DNA of 8,536 nucleotides from an uncultured Lachnospiraceae bacterium (GCA_947382415.1 CANCYO010000095.1:1-8536), one strand, 5' to 3'. Counted from the stretch's first letter, positions 1 through 7,044 are shown. The notes: generated by a model from the sequence alone, not told the origin. Program-made: numbers and translations.

Positions 1-2
1 CG

Positions 3-1280
3 CTGATCACCATATCCATACTGGCAGTTTTTACGATATTATATCTCTCCGTGTCGGAGCACTCTCTGCGCACGAATCTCATACTCTCCTTTGAGCATGA
101 TTTCGACACTCTGGTAAACAGTCTGGAACAGCAGCCCACGCTGACCCATCAGTTTCTCCTTCGCATGGAACAGACCAATGACTATATGATCTTTCTCTGG
201 GACAACGAAAAGCCGCTGACCTTCAACCGGATTAAATCCCACGATCCCTATGTCCAAACCGCCCGGAAGATCTATGAAGCCTATCTGGAGGAGACAAACG
301 CCTCCCTGGCATCGGGCTCCACCTCCGCATCCTTCATCCTCTCTCACGGAGACCGGATGAACACAGGGATTGGTTATATCTACCCCGGACAGATGAGCGC
401 TGCCGAAAAAGTTCTGGCGCTGCGGCAAAATGAGGGCCTTGTCCTTCTGGTGATCTCCCCCAACACAGACTTTCACAGCCGTATTCTGCAGCAGCGGCTT
501 CTCTTTCTGCTGCTCTCTCTGGCGGGCGGCCTGCTTCTCACCCTGGCCTCGTGGCTGTTCACCGGCAGAATGCTCCGACCCCTCCGCGAGAATCAGGAGA
601 GACAGCTTGCGTTCATCTCAGGAGCCTCCCATGAGCTGCGTACGCCGTTAGCAGTCATCGTGTCCGCCGCCGAGGCCCGCCCTCCCCGTTTTGAGGAGAC
701 GGTAAAGTCGGAAGCGCTGCGCATGGGCCGGCTGGTGGAGGAACTCCTGACCCTGTCCCGGCTGGACAGAAGCAGACTTTACGAAAATCCCAATAAAGCG
801 TCCGCCGGACCGCTTTGCAGGGAGACTCTGGAACCCGACACCTTTCTCATGAATTTCTGCGAACAGACGGAGCATTATGTGTCGTCCCATGGAAAAAAAC
901 TGTGTCTGAGCCTCTCCGACGAGAGCTTTCCGTCCATACGGGCCGACAGGGACAAGCTGTATCAGCTCCTTGAGATCCTGCTGCAAAACGCCATGGCCTA
1001 CACCGGAAGCGACGGCGTTATCACGCTCTCTCTGACCATGGGGCCTCCCGCCGGATATGTCTGCTTTCAGGTAGCCGACAACGGAATCGGTATCCCCGAC
1101 TCAGAGAAGGACAAAATATATGAGCGCTTCTACAGAGTAGACAGCGCTCATCATTCCAGAGAACATTTTGGTCTCGGCCTCTCCATCGCAAAGGAGATCG
1201 TGGAGCTGCATCACGGACGGATCCGCGTCACCGACACCCCCGGCGGAGGCGCCACCTTTCTGTGCAGCTTCCCGGCCTGA
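3..1280 (+). CDS. Sensor histidine kinase, 5' end cut by the window edge
   Basis: This is a membrane-bound two-component sensor kinase that would autophosphorylate on His and pass the phosphate to a response regulator, probably encoded just left of the window. A GTG at 51 could be read as a start, but the frame stays open to the edge and its first 16 codons (LITISILAVFTILYLS) form the end of a first membrane helix, so the gene is partial. Counting from the GTG codon: an extracytoplasmic region of about 145 residues with no recognised fold, a second membrane helix at about 149-170, the H-box SHELRTPL with His194 (codon 630-632), an N-box with Asn313, the G1 box DNGIGIP at 343-349, an F-box YERFYRVD, and the G2 box FGLGLSIA at 373-380. 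All key catalytic motifs are intact. Only about 24 residues separate helix 2 from the phospho-His, too few for a standard HAMP domain, and the dimerisation hairpin looks shorter than usual. It ends in TGA and converges on the chemoreceptor gene 53 bases away. Kinase identity is secure; the stimulus is unknown. Confidence 0.95.
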   Translation: MITISILAVFTILYLSVSEHSLRTNLILSFEHDFDTLVNSLEQQPTLTHQFLLRMEQTNDYMIFLWDNEKPLTFNRIKSHDPYVQTARKIYEAYLEETNASLASGSTSASFILSHGDRMNTGIGYIYPGQMSAAEKVLALRQNEGLVLLVISPNTDFHSRILQQRLLFLLLSLAGGLLLTLASWLFTGRMLRPLRENQERQLAFISGASHELRTPLAVIVSAAEARPPRFEETVKSEALRMGRLVEELLTLSRLDRSRLYENPNKASAGPLCRETLEPDTFLMNFCEQTEHYVSSHGKKLCLSLSDESFPSIRADRDKLYQLLEILLQNAMAYTGSDGVITLSLTMGPPAGYVCFQVADNGIGIPDSEKDKIYERFYRVDSAHHSREHFGLGLSIAKEIVELHHGRIRVTDTPGGGATFLCSFPA

Positions 1281-1305
1281 GCAGACTTCCAAACCGGTCT
1301 GTCCC

Positions 1306-1336
1306 GTTACGCACCCGATTCCCGTAACACATTTTA
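1306..1336 (+). terminator. Possible weak terminator of the histidine kinase gene
   Basis: A six-base stem (GTTACG at 1306-1311, CGTAAC at 1323-1328) with an 11-base loop is followed by ACATTTTATT, a short T-rich run that overlaps the stop codon of the convergent gene. A second small hairpin (CAGAC at 1282-1286 with GTCTG at 1297-1301) lies just upstream. The stem is short and the T-run is interrupted, so this is only a candidate. On the minus strand the same hairpins are not followed by a T-run, so they give no clear terminator for the chemoreceptor gene. Confidence 0.3.
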
Positions 1337-3208
1337 TTCTACAAGCTGCAGCAGTTTGCCCGCCTCCTGTGCCATGGCGGAAGAAACCTGCTCGCTGTTG
1401 TTGGATATCTCCACATTGCGGTTTACCACATCCGATATATGTTCCAGTCCTTTCATTGCCTGTGATACGATAGACACATTTCCCCGCACCATGTCTGAGA
1501 TCTGTCTGACACTGCTGCTGGCTTTCTCAATGCCGTCCGCCATGCTGTCGAACTGTCTCACAGTCTGCTCTGTGATCTTCTTGCCATCCTCCACAGCCTG
1601 AATGGAGCTCATGATCAGCTCTCCTGTCTCTCTTGCAGCCTGAGAACTCCGGGCAGCCAGCTCTCCCACCTGGCTTGCCACCACGGCAAAGCCCTTGCCC
1701 ATCTCCCCGGCTCTGGCCGCCTCGATGGAAGCGTTCAGGGACAACATATTGGTCTGCTGGGCAATGGCGTTGATATCCCCGATAATCTTCTCGATCTCCA
1801 TGGAGGTACGGCTGATCTTCTCGATAGACGCCGCCAGCTCCTCCATCTGCCTTCTCCCGGCCATCATATCCTCCACCGTCTGTTCCGTGGTGAGAGACAC
1901 GTCTGTAGAGGCATCCGCGCTGGCGTTCAGTTCGTGTACCAGCTCCGCCATGGTATTCTTCAGATCTTTGACCACCGCCTCCTGCTCTTCTGTACCGCTG
2001 TGCATTGCGTGAGCGTTTTTCAGCGTCTCCTGCGACACGCCCTCAAGTCCTGAGCAGACAGCCTTGATATTGTCGATCAGAGTCAGATTGTTTTCCACGT
2101 CCAGTTTCTGCCGCTCCAGCAGCTCCTGATTCTCATTCATCTTCACGCAGATGCTCTCCACCATCTTGTTGATGCTTGCGCTGAGCGCCTCGAACTCATG
2201 ATTGCCTTTCTCGTCTACCGTCACTGAGAAATTGCCGTCCGCGATCACCTTCATGGAGTCCGCAATACGGTTGATTCCCGTCACAATATCCCGATCCACC
2301 ATACGGTTGATCATATACAGCAAAATAAAGAATATGATAAACATGCTGACTGACACCACCAGCGTCTGACTCCACCTCTGGCTGTAATACTCCCTGGAGG
2401 GCATAAAAGTACCGATCACCTGCCCGTCATACTCTTCCGTCACATAATATCCGGTGACGCCGTCCACCTTAGCCCGGCCCTTCTCCGCTCCGGATATGTC
2501 CAGCCCGGCCTGTGCCGCAGGCTGTCCCACAAGCTGCTGATCCGGATGTGCCGTGATCAGACCGGTTGCCTTATCGATGGCAAATATGTATCCGGTGCTT
2601 CCGAACTCAATATCCTTTAACACTACATCCAGGGCCGTACCTTTGAGTATATTCTCCAACACCTCCGGCCGGATGCCCACCTGAACCAGGCCTGCTCCGT
2701 CACGTCTGGCCACGCCCACATACTGCATCAGAGTCCCCTCCGCCGCATTCAACTGAGGCTCCTGTACGATCACCATGGAAGGGTTGTCTATGATCTCCAG
2801 AAAAGCTGCCGACTGTTCGCCGCTTCCCATGTCAAAGCCTACATAGGCGTCAATTGTACTGTGAGTAATAATCCCCTTGGCGTCAATGACATGCAACTCA
2901 TTGACCATCAGATCCTCCCTGATCTGATCCATCTTTTTCTTGTTGTTGATGAGCGTGGGATCCATGCGAATCATCTCAGCAAAGGCATTGGTCTTTGCCA
3001 GGCTGTTTTCCCCCAAATTCTCCGTCAGATGCTCCACTTCCTCCTGATTGCTCAAAAGGCGTTCCTTGACAGCTTCCAGCTTATCATAGCTGTCTTTGGT
3101 GTTCGTGCTCTTCGTCACAACAGTCTGCAGGCCGAAGATGGCTACCACAGTGACAATCAGAGCCACCGCCATGTAAATGCACAGATTCTTTGTGAAAACT
3201 TTCTTCAT
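1334..3208 (-). CDS. Methyl-accepting chemotaxis protein with Cache-type sensor domain
   Basis: This is a 624-residue transmembrane chemoreceptor that would bind a ligand outside the cell and control the CheA/CheW kinase complex inside. In order: a first membrane helix at about 9-31; a large external region at about 32-280 with two PAS-like stretches (HVIDAKGIITHS near 106-117, and GYIFAIDKATGLITAHP near 206-222) typical of a double Cache domain; a second membrane helix at about 281-302; a HAMP region at about 303-355; and a long coiled-coil signalling domain to the end. The hairpin tip is clear at about 480-515 (IAQQTNMLSLNASIEAARAGE, then GFAVVASQV). Glu496 and Arg499 appear to correspond to conserved tip residues of E. 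coli Tsr. There is no C-terminal NWETF-like CheR/CheB docking peptide. The ATG start follows AGAGGGG at good spacing. It lies 42 bases downstream of proA in the same direction with no terminator visible, so it may be cotranscribed. Chemoreceptor identity is secure; the ligand cannot be read from sequence. Confidence 0.96.
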   Translation of the reverse strand: MKKVFTKNLCIYMAVALIVTVVAIFGLQTVVTKSTNTKDSYDKLEAVKERLLSNQEEVEHLTENLGENSLAKTNAFAEMIRMDPTLINNKKKMDQIREDLMVNELHVIDAKGIITHSTIDAYVGFDMGSGEQSAAFLEIIDNPSMVIVQEPQLNAAEGTLMQYVGVARRDGAGLVQVGIRPEVLENILKGTALDVVLKDIEFGSTGYIFAIDKATGLITAHPDQQLVGQPAAQAGLDISGAEKGRAKVDGVTGYYVTEEYDGQVIGTFMPSREYYSQRWSQTLVVSVSMFIIFFILLYMINRMVDRDIVTGINRIADSMKVIADGNFSVTVDEKGNHEFEALSASINKMVESICVKMNENQELLERQKLDVENNLTLIDNIKAVCSGLEGVSQETLKNAHAMHSGTEEQEAVVKDLKNTMAELVHELNASADASTDVSLTTEQTVEDMMAGRRQMEELAASIEKISRTSMEIEKIIGDINAIAQQTNMLSLNASIEAARAGEMGKGFAVVASQVGELAARSSQAARETGELIMSSIQAVEDGKKITEQTVRQFDSMADGIEKASSSVRQISDMVRGNVSIVSQAMKGLEHISDVVNRNVEISNNSEQVSSAMAQEAGKLLQLVE

Positions 3209-3250
3209 AGGTTTCCCCTCTCTTCCCGTATATTTATTTGTGTATATTCC

Positions 3251-4498
3251 TTAAGGCCTCACCTGTCCGCTTCCCACCACTGTGTATTTGTATGAGGTGA
3301 GCTCCTTAAGCCCCATGGGGCCTCTGGCATGAAGCTTCTGGGTACTGATGCCGATCTCCGCGCCGAATCCAAACTCAAATCCATCCGTAAAACGCGTGGA
3401 AGCGTTCACATAGACGCAGGCAGCGTCAATCTCGTTCAAAAATCTGGCTGCTGCTTCCTCGTCCCCTGTGACAATACACTCGGAATGCTTCGTGCCGTAT
3501 TGATTGATATGGGCAATGGCAGCCTCAAGGGAATCCACCGTCCGAATGGAGATGATATAATCCAGATATTCTCTTCCGTAGTCTTCCTCCGAGGCGGGAA
3601 CACAATCTTGGATGAGCTTGCAGGCCTCTTCGTCTCCCCGCATTTCCACATGATTTTCCCTCAGGCTCCGGGCCAGCACCGGAAGAAATTCATCTTTCAC
3701 ATCTCTGTGTACCACCAGACTCTCGCAGGAGTTGCAGACGCCGATGCGCTGAGTCTTCGCATTGATAATAATCTCTGCGGCCATCTCCAGGTCGGCTGCT
3801 TTATCCACATAGACATGACAATTGCCAATGCCCGTCTCGATGACCGGAATGGTACTGTTCTCCACGACGCTGCGGATCAGCCCCGCGCCGCCTCTGGGAA
3901 TCAGCACATCCACATACCGGTTTAATTTCATCAGCTCTGCGGTGACGCTTCGATCCGTGTCCTCGATGAGCTGTACGGCATCCTCCGTAATGCCGCTTTG
4001 GCGCAGCGCTTCCCTGAGAATTCCCGTGATGGCTACATTGGAATGAATTGCGTCGCTTCCGCCTTTTAAGATCACCGCATTACCCGTCTTAAAGCACAAT
4101 CCGAAGGCATCCGCCGTCACATTGGGACGGGACTCATAAATGATACCGATCACTCCAAGCGGCACCCGTCGCTTCTCGATGTGCAGGCCGTTCGGTCTGT
4201 CAAAACGCTCCAGAACCTCCCCTATACAGTCGGGAAGTTCCGCAATCTGCAAAAGCCCCTCCGCCATGGCCTCGATGCGCGCGTCCGTGAGCCGCAGTCT
4301 GTCCAAAAGTCCCGAATGCATACCGCCTGCCTCCCCGGCGGCGATATCCTCCGCATTGGCCAAAAGCAGCGTCTCCCGGCGCTCTCTCAAAAGTTCGGCC
4401 GCCCGTATCAAAACACGGTTTTTATCGTACGTCCGGGCCCGCTGAAGCTGATATCTGGCTTCTGACGCCCTCTGTCCCATCAAATTCAGATCCGTCAT
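3251..4498 (-). CDS. proA: Glutamate-5-semialdehyde dehydrogenase (gamma-glutamyl phosphate reductase)
   Basis: ProA catalyses the second step of proline synthesis, the NADPH-dependent reduction of gamma-glutamyl phosphate to glutamate 5-semialdehyde in the cytoplasm; the product cyclises spontaneously and is then reduced by ProC. The 415-residue length is normal for the family. Recognisable blocks are VPLGVIGIIYESRPNVTADA (about 112-131), the nucleotide-site stretch GNAVILKGGSDAIHSN (about 139-154), the catalytic-cysteine motif TQRIGVCN with Cys255, and the C-terminal block FTDGFEFGFGAEIGISTQK followed by HARGPMGL. The ATG at 4498 has a strong AGGAGG (4504-4509) five bases upstream, which fixes the start. 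It is 41 bases downstream of the cyclo-ligase gene with no terminator between. Its substrate is supplied by ProB, whose gene is two genes upstream in the same series. The residue before GVCN is Ile where Pro is common, which is unlikely to affect catalysis. Confidence 0.97.
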   Translation of the reverse strand: MTDLNLMGQRASEARYQLQRARTYDKNRVLIRAAELLRERRETLLLANAEDIAAGEAGGMHSGLLDRLRLTDARIEAMAEGLLQIAELPDCIGEVLERFDRPNGLHIEKRRVPLGVIGIIYESRPNVTADAFGLCFKTGNAVILKGGSDAIHSNVAITGILREALRQSGITEDAVQLIEDTDRSVTAELMKLNRYVDVLIPRGGAGLIRSVVENSTIPVIETGIGNCHVYVDKAADLEMAAEIIINAKTQRIGVCNSCESLVVHRDVKDEFLPVLARSLRENHVEMRGDEEACKLIQDCVPASEEDYGREYLDYIISIRTVDSLEAAIAHINQYGTKHSECIVTGDEEAAARFLNEIDAACVYVNASTRFTDGFEFGFGAEIGISTQKLHARGPMGLKELTSYKYTVVGSGQVRP

Positions 4499-4503
4499 GC
4501 TCT

Positions 4504-4509
4504 CCTCCT
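4504..4509 (-). promoter_or_regulatory. Ribosome binding site of proA
   Basis: The minus strand reads AGGAGG here, five bases before the ATG at 4498. It is the strongest ribosome binding site in the window and settles the proA start. Confidence 0.85.
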
Positions 4510-4539
4510 CTCAATAACCGTACGATTCATTTTCTGCAT

Positions 4540-5124
4540 TTATACACAAATTACCTGATATGGCCCTGTATCCTGCTCCCCGCAGGGAACCTCTTCCACA
4601 AGCTGGCAGGCATATCCCACGCCAATGGTACGCAGCCGCAGTCCGGGCCTGTTCCACAGAAAGCGATCGTAAAAGCCCTTTCCGTAACCCATGCGGTTGT
4701 TCATCCGGTCAAAGGCCACGCCGGGCATCAGCATCAATACCTTTTCCACATTCCCCGCGTCATACACATATTGCTCAGTGTTCCCGCAGGGTTCCCTGAT
4801 CTCTTTATAACCGGGCCGCAGTTCGCCAAGGCTCCGCACACGGTAAAACTGCAGCTCCTCCCCTTCCACTTTGGGAAGGTATAAGGCCTTGCCCTGGCGC
4901 AACGTCTCCTCCAGAATCTCATCCGTGTCTATCTCGCTTCCGTAAGCGGCAAATCCAAGCACCGCATTTGACAAATAATACCACTGATGCCCCAGAATGC
5001 GCTCTGCAAGCAGCACGGAAGCCCTTGTTCGCTCAGATTCAGAAAGCTCTGCCCGAAGCTGCAGACAGCGTCTGCGCAATTCCTTCTTGGCCGCGGACAG
5101 TTCATCACTCTGTTTTGCCCCCAT
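4540..5124 (-). CDS. 5-formyltetrahydrofolate cyclo-ligase
   Basis: This enzyme (MTHFS; YqgN/YgfA family) converts 5-formyltetrahydrofolate to 5,10-methenyltetrahydrofolate using ATP, returning the stored folate to the one-carbon pool in the cytoplasm. With the chosen start the protein has 194 residues, normal for the family. Visible features are the basic N-terminal helix KKELRRRCLQLR (about 13-24), the segment YGSEIDTDEIL (about 61-71), MPGVAFDR (133-140) and the phosphate-binding motif MGYGKGFYDRFL (145-156). Upstream in-frame ATG codons exist at 5136 and 5193, but the ATG at 5124 has GGAGG five bases before it, and longer forms would add unconserved residues and run further into the upstream gene. 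From 5124 it overlaps the end of the DUF896 gene by 20 bases, which suggests translational coupling. Family assignment is firm; the exact start is likely but not proven. Confidence 0.93.
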   Translation of the reverse strand: MGAKQSDELSAAKKELRRRCLQLRAELSESERTRASVLLAERILGHQWYYLSNAVLGFAAYGSEIDTDEILEETLRQGKALYLPKVEGEELQFYRVRSLGELRPGYKEIREPCGNTEQYVYDAGNVEKVLMLMPGVAFDRMNNRMGYGKGFYDRFLWNRPGLRLRTIGVGYACQLVEEVPCGEQDTGPYQVICV

Positions 5125-5338
5125 GTTTTCCTCCATACTTTTCGCCCAGATTCTCCACGGTGCCATCCTCCCGCTGAATGCTGATATTGTCAAGCTGCGC
5201 CTTCAGATTGCCGCGCACACTCTCCACATATTCTTTTCTGAGCCTGGCCTGCTCAGCCCGCTCCTCCTCTGACAGCCCAGTCTCCTGAGACTTGTGATAC
5301 AGCTCATTAATGCGCTTTATACGCTCATCCATATTCAT
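5105..5338 (-). CDS. DUF896 (YnzC/UPF0291) family small protein
   Basis: This 77-residue protein has the signature of the DUF896 family of small Firmicute proteins (Bacillus subtilis YnzC is a member): a helical hairpin with the pattern RIKRINELYHKSQ (about 6-18), then GLSEEERAEQARLRKEYV (about 21-38), and a segment like NLKAQLDNISI (44-54). The molecular function of the family is not established; the known structure is a small two-helix bundle. It has no signal peptide or membrane segment and should be cytoplasmic. The ATG at 5338 has GAGGG seven bases upstream; a second ATG at 5332 is also possible. The tail is Gly/Lys/His-rich (GEKYGGKHGGKTE), probably because it overlaps the start and ribosome binding site of the next gene. 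It begins 48 bases after the proB stop and overlaps the cyclo-ligase gene by 20 bases. Confidence 0.9.
   Translation of the reverse strand: MNMDERIKRINELYHKSQETGLSEEERAEQARLRKEYVESVRGNLKAQLDNISIQREDGTVENLGEKYGGKHGGKTE
5113..5136 (-). repeat. Imperfect 12-base tandem repeat carrying both candidate cyclo-ligase starts
   Basis: On the minus strand two adjacent 12-base units, ATGGAGGAAAAC (5136-5125) and ATGGGGGCAAAA (5124-5113), match at 9 of 12 positions. In the cyclo-ligase frame they encode MEEN and MGAK, each beginning with ATG. In the overlapping DUF896 frame they contribute to a Gly/Lys-rich tail (GGKHGGK). The GGAGG in the first unit serves as the ribosome binding site for the ATG of the second. 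Confidence 0.6.
5130..5134 (-). promoter_or_regulatory. Ribosome binding site of the cyclo-ligase gene, inside the DUF896 coding region
   Basis: The minus strand reads GGAGG, five bases before the ATG at 5124. It lies wholly within the upstream reading frame, where it encodes two glycines, so ribosomes finishing the DUF896 gene pass over it. This is the main reason for preferring 5124 over 5136 or 5193 as the start. Confidence 0.7.
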
Positions 5339-5356
5339 ATCAATACCCTCATATCT

Positions 5357-5383
5357 CCGGACAAAACCTCCGGTCCCGGCCGG
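5357..5383 (-). other. GC-rich inverted repeats between proB and the DUF896 gene
   Basis: The 48-base gap holds CCGGA (5357-5361) with TCCGG (5369-5373) around a seven-base loop, next to the perfect eight-base palindrome CCGGCCGG (5376-5383). In the transcript these could form small hairpins just upstream of the DUF896 ribosome binding site. No T-run follows on the minus strand, so this is not an intrinsic terminator. A role in RNA processing or translation is only a guess. Confidence 0.3.
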
Positions 5384-5386
5384 TCT

Positions 5387-6256
5387 TTACGAGTTATGTA
5401 AATGCTCCACAAAGCTGGGAAGATCAAATCCCTCGTCGGGATGCGCCACAAACAACGTCCCCCGCTTCTCTCCGGCAAGAATCTCATGCAGCACCCCGAT
5501 GTCACTGCTGTTTGCGATCACCATGTCCACATTGGATCTGGTAGCGATCCTGGCCGCGATCATCTTGGTATTCATGCCGCCGGTGCCCACATCGCTGCCC
5601 GTGCTCCCCTTGCCCATATTCATGAGTTCATCCGTCAGCTCGTCCACCTGCTCGATAAACCGTGCGTCAGGATTCTTTCTGGGATCGTCGGTGTAGAGAC
5701 CGTCGATATCAGACAACAGGATCAGCATGTCCGCACCCACCAGAGCCGCCACAATGGCCGAGAGCGTATCATTGTCTCCGATCTCGATCTCATAGGTGGC
5801 AACCGTGTCATTTTCATTCACAATGGGAATCGCACCCAGCTTCAGGAGTTCTCTGAAGGTATTCTGCGCATTATAGCGGTTTAAACTGTCCACAATGGTA
5901 TTTTTGGTCATCAGGATCTGCGCCGCTACCTGATTGTACTCCGCAAACAGCTTCTGATAGGTGGTCATCAGCCGGGCCTGACCGATGGCGGAGCAGGCCT
6001 GTTTGACGGCCAGCGCCTCCGCATCCGACTGTGCACAGATGTCTTTTAGATGCACCGTCTTTTTCCCGGCGGCGATGGCGCCGGAGGTCACAAGCACTAC
6101 CTCCCTGCCCTGATTGCGGATATCGCACAGCTCCCGCACCAGCTTTTCCATGCGGATATAATCCATATCTCCCGTCTCCGCATGCTGCAGCGAGGAAGAA
6201 CCGATTTTCACAACAATTCTCTTTTTATCCCGAATACGTTCACGAAGCTGACTCAT
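5387..6256 (-). CDS. proB: Glutamate 5-kinase, short form without PUA domain
   Basis: ProB phosphorylates glutamate with ATP to gamma-glutamyl phosphate, the first committed step of proline synthesis, and in characterised bacteria it is feedback-inhibited by proline. The amino acid kinase fold is complete. Counting from the ATG at 6256 (289 residues): RIVVKIGSSSL near 13-23, LVTSGAIAAGKK near 55-66, RYNAQNTFRELL near 127-138, the substrate loop PIVNENDTV near 144-152, GDNDTLSAIVAALVGAD near 160-176 followed by LILLSDIDGLYTDDP, and GTGGMNTK near 224-231. The protein ends shortly after the kinase domain (PSFVEHLHNS), without the C-terminal PUA domain of the 367-residue E. coli enzyme; short forms are common in Firmicutes. 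A GTG at 6259, directly before the ATG, is an equally possible start: AGGGGA lies 7 bases from the GTG and 10 from the ATG. The start overlaps the end of lgt by 17 bases (20 if GTG), implying coupled translation. Confidence 0.96.
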   Translation of the reverse strand: MSQLRERIRDKKRIVVKIGSSSLQHAETGDMDYIRMEKLVRELCDIRNQGREVVLVTSGAIAAGKKTVHLKDICAQSDAEALAVKQACSAIGQARLMTTYQKLFAEYNQVAAQILMTKNTIVDSLNRYNAQNTFRELLKLGAIPIVNENDTVATYEIEIGDNDTLSAIVAALVGADMLILLSDIDGLYTDDPRKNPDARFIEQVDELTDELMNMGKGSTGSDVGTGGMNTKMIAARIATRSNVDMVIANSSDIGVLHEILAGEKRGTLFVAHPDEGFDLPSFVEHLHNS

Positions 6257-7016
6257 CACCTATGTCTCCCCTGTCCCCTCTCATGGACATCCATGCAAAT
6301 CCCACCACACCCAACACAAAAATGAAAATCGAGATAAACTGGGAGGTGGACAGAATGCCGATCTCTCCCCGATAGTCATTGCGCAGAAATTCCACACCGA
6401 ATCTCCCCGCACTGTAGAGGATCAGATACAGGAATCCCACAGTTCCCTGTTTTCTGGGTTTTCTGGCATACCAAAACAAAATCCCCGCAATGGCAAACAT
6501 GCCCGCCGCAGAGATTAACTGTGTGGGGATGAGCCGGACGCCGTTGGGCGCATAGTCCGAATTGTGGAAGACTACGCCAAAGACAGAATCGGTCTCCCGC
6601 CCGTAACAGCAGCCCGCCATAAAACACCCCAGCCTGCCGAATCCCTGTGTCACGGCCACCGAGGGCAGAACAATGTCAAAATAATCCAGAAAGACCAGCT
6701 TTCTCAGACGGCTCCACAGATATCCCGCCAAGACGCCCAGAATGATTCCGCCATACACTACAAAACCATTGGATTTTAACAGGCTTAAGGGATCTCTGAC
6801 AAACTCCCTCCACTCCACGATACAAAATAAAAGCTTAGCCCCCACAAAGCCCGCAAAGGCACAGCATATCGTCAGATTATATATTTCATCAGGATTCAGG
6901 CCGCGTTTCTTCGCTCTGGCCTCTCCGATAAAAAGCGCCGCGAAAATGCCGATAACGATCAGCACCCCATAAGAATGTATGGTGATGGGGCCTATGGTTA
7001 AAATGTCATTATACAT
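6240..7016 (-). CDS. lgt: Prolipoprotein diacylglyceryl transferase
   Basis: Lgt transfers a diacylglyceryl group from phosphatidylglycerol to the lipobox cysteine of prolipoproteins, the first step of lipoprotein maturation, in the cytoplasmic membrane. The 258-residue protein is a multi-pass membrane protein with about seven hydrophobic segments. Family blocks are IHSYGVLIVIGIFAAL (about 13-28), AKKRGLNPDEIYNL (35-48), the segment FVVYGGIILGVLAGY (85-99), the Lgt signature GFGRLGCFMAGCCYGR (125-140) with Arg128 matching the essential arginine of the family's G-R-x-G-N/C-F motif, IPTQL (163-167), and AGRFGVEFLR (203-212). The tail after the last helix is short and acidic. The ATG at 7016 has GGAG six bases upstream. 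It starts 28 bases after the FAD dehydrogenase stop and overlaps proB at its end. Clustering of lgt with proline genes has no obvious biochemical reason. Identity is firm. Confidence 0.96.
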   Translation of the reverse strand: MYNDILTIGPITIHSYGVLIVIGIFAALFIGEARAKKRGLNPDEIYNLTICCAFAGFVGAKLLFCIVEWREFVRDPLSLLKSNGFVVYGGIILGVLAGYLWSRLRKLVFLDYFDIVLPSVAVTQGFGRLGCFMAGCCYGRETDSVFGVVFHNSDYAPNGVRLIPTQLISAAGMFAIAGILFWYARKPRKQGTVGFLYLILYSAGRFGVEFLRNDYRGEIGILSTSQFISIFIFVLGVVGFAWMSMRGDRGDIGDESAS

Positions 7017-7044
7017 ACTTTTCTCCGTCTATTTCCCTATACTT

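Noticed and set aside
51..53. GTG as the true start of the histidine kinase
   Set aside because: The frame is open upstream to the edge and encodes a hydrophobic membrane helix, which this class of kinase needs; no ribosome binding site precedes the GTG.
3209..3250. Dedicated promoter for the chemoreceptor gene
   Set aside because: TATAC-like boxes are present in an AT-rich gap, but no -35 element at suitable spacing and no motility-sigma consensus could be identified.
2861..3295. Plus-strand open frame of 144 codons running across the MCP start and the end of proA
   Set aside because: It overlaps two solid minus-strand genes and has no recognisable motif or good ribosome binding site.
3329..3925. 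Plus-strand open frame of 198 codons inside proA
   Set aside because: It lies wholly antisense to a well-conserved enzyme gene, shows no family features, and is explained by the codon bias of proA.
5125..5193. Longer N-terminus for the cyclo-ligase from ATG 5193
   Set aside because: The added residues are unlike the family, would overlap the DUF896 gene by 89 bases, and the GGAGG at 5130-5134 points to ATG 5124.
5402..5884. Plus-strand open frame of 160 codons inside proB
   Set aside because: It is antisense to conserved glutamate 5-kinase motifs, has a His/Ile-rich composition typical of a shadow frame, and no recognisable domain.
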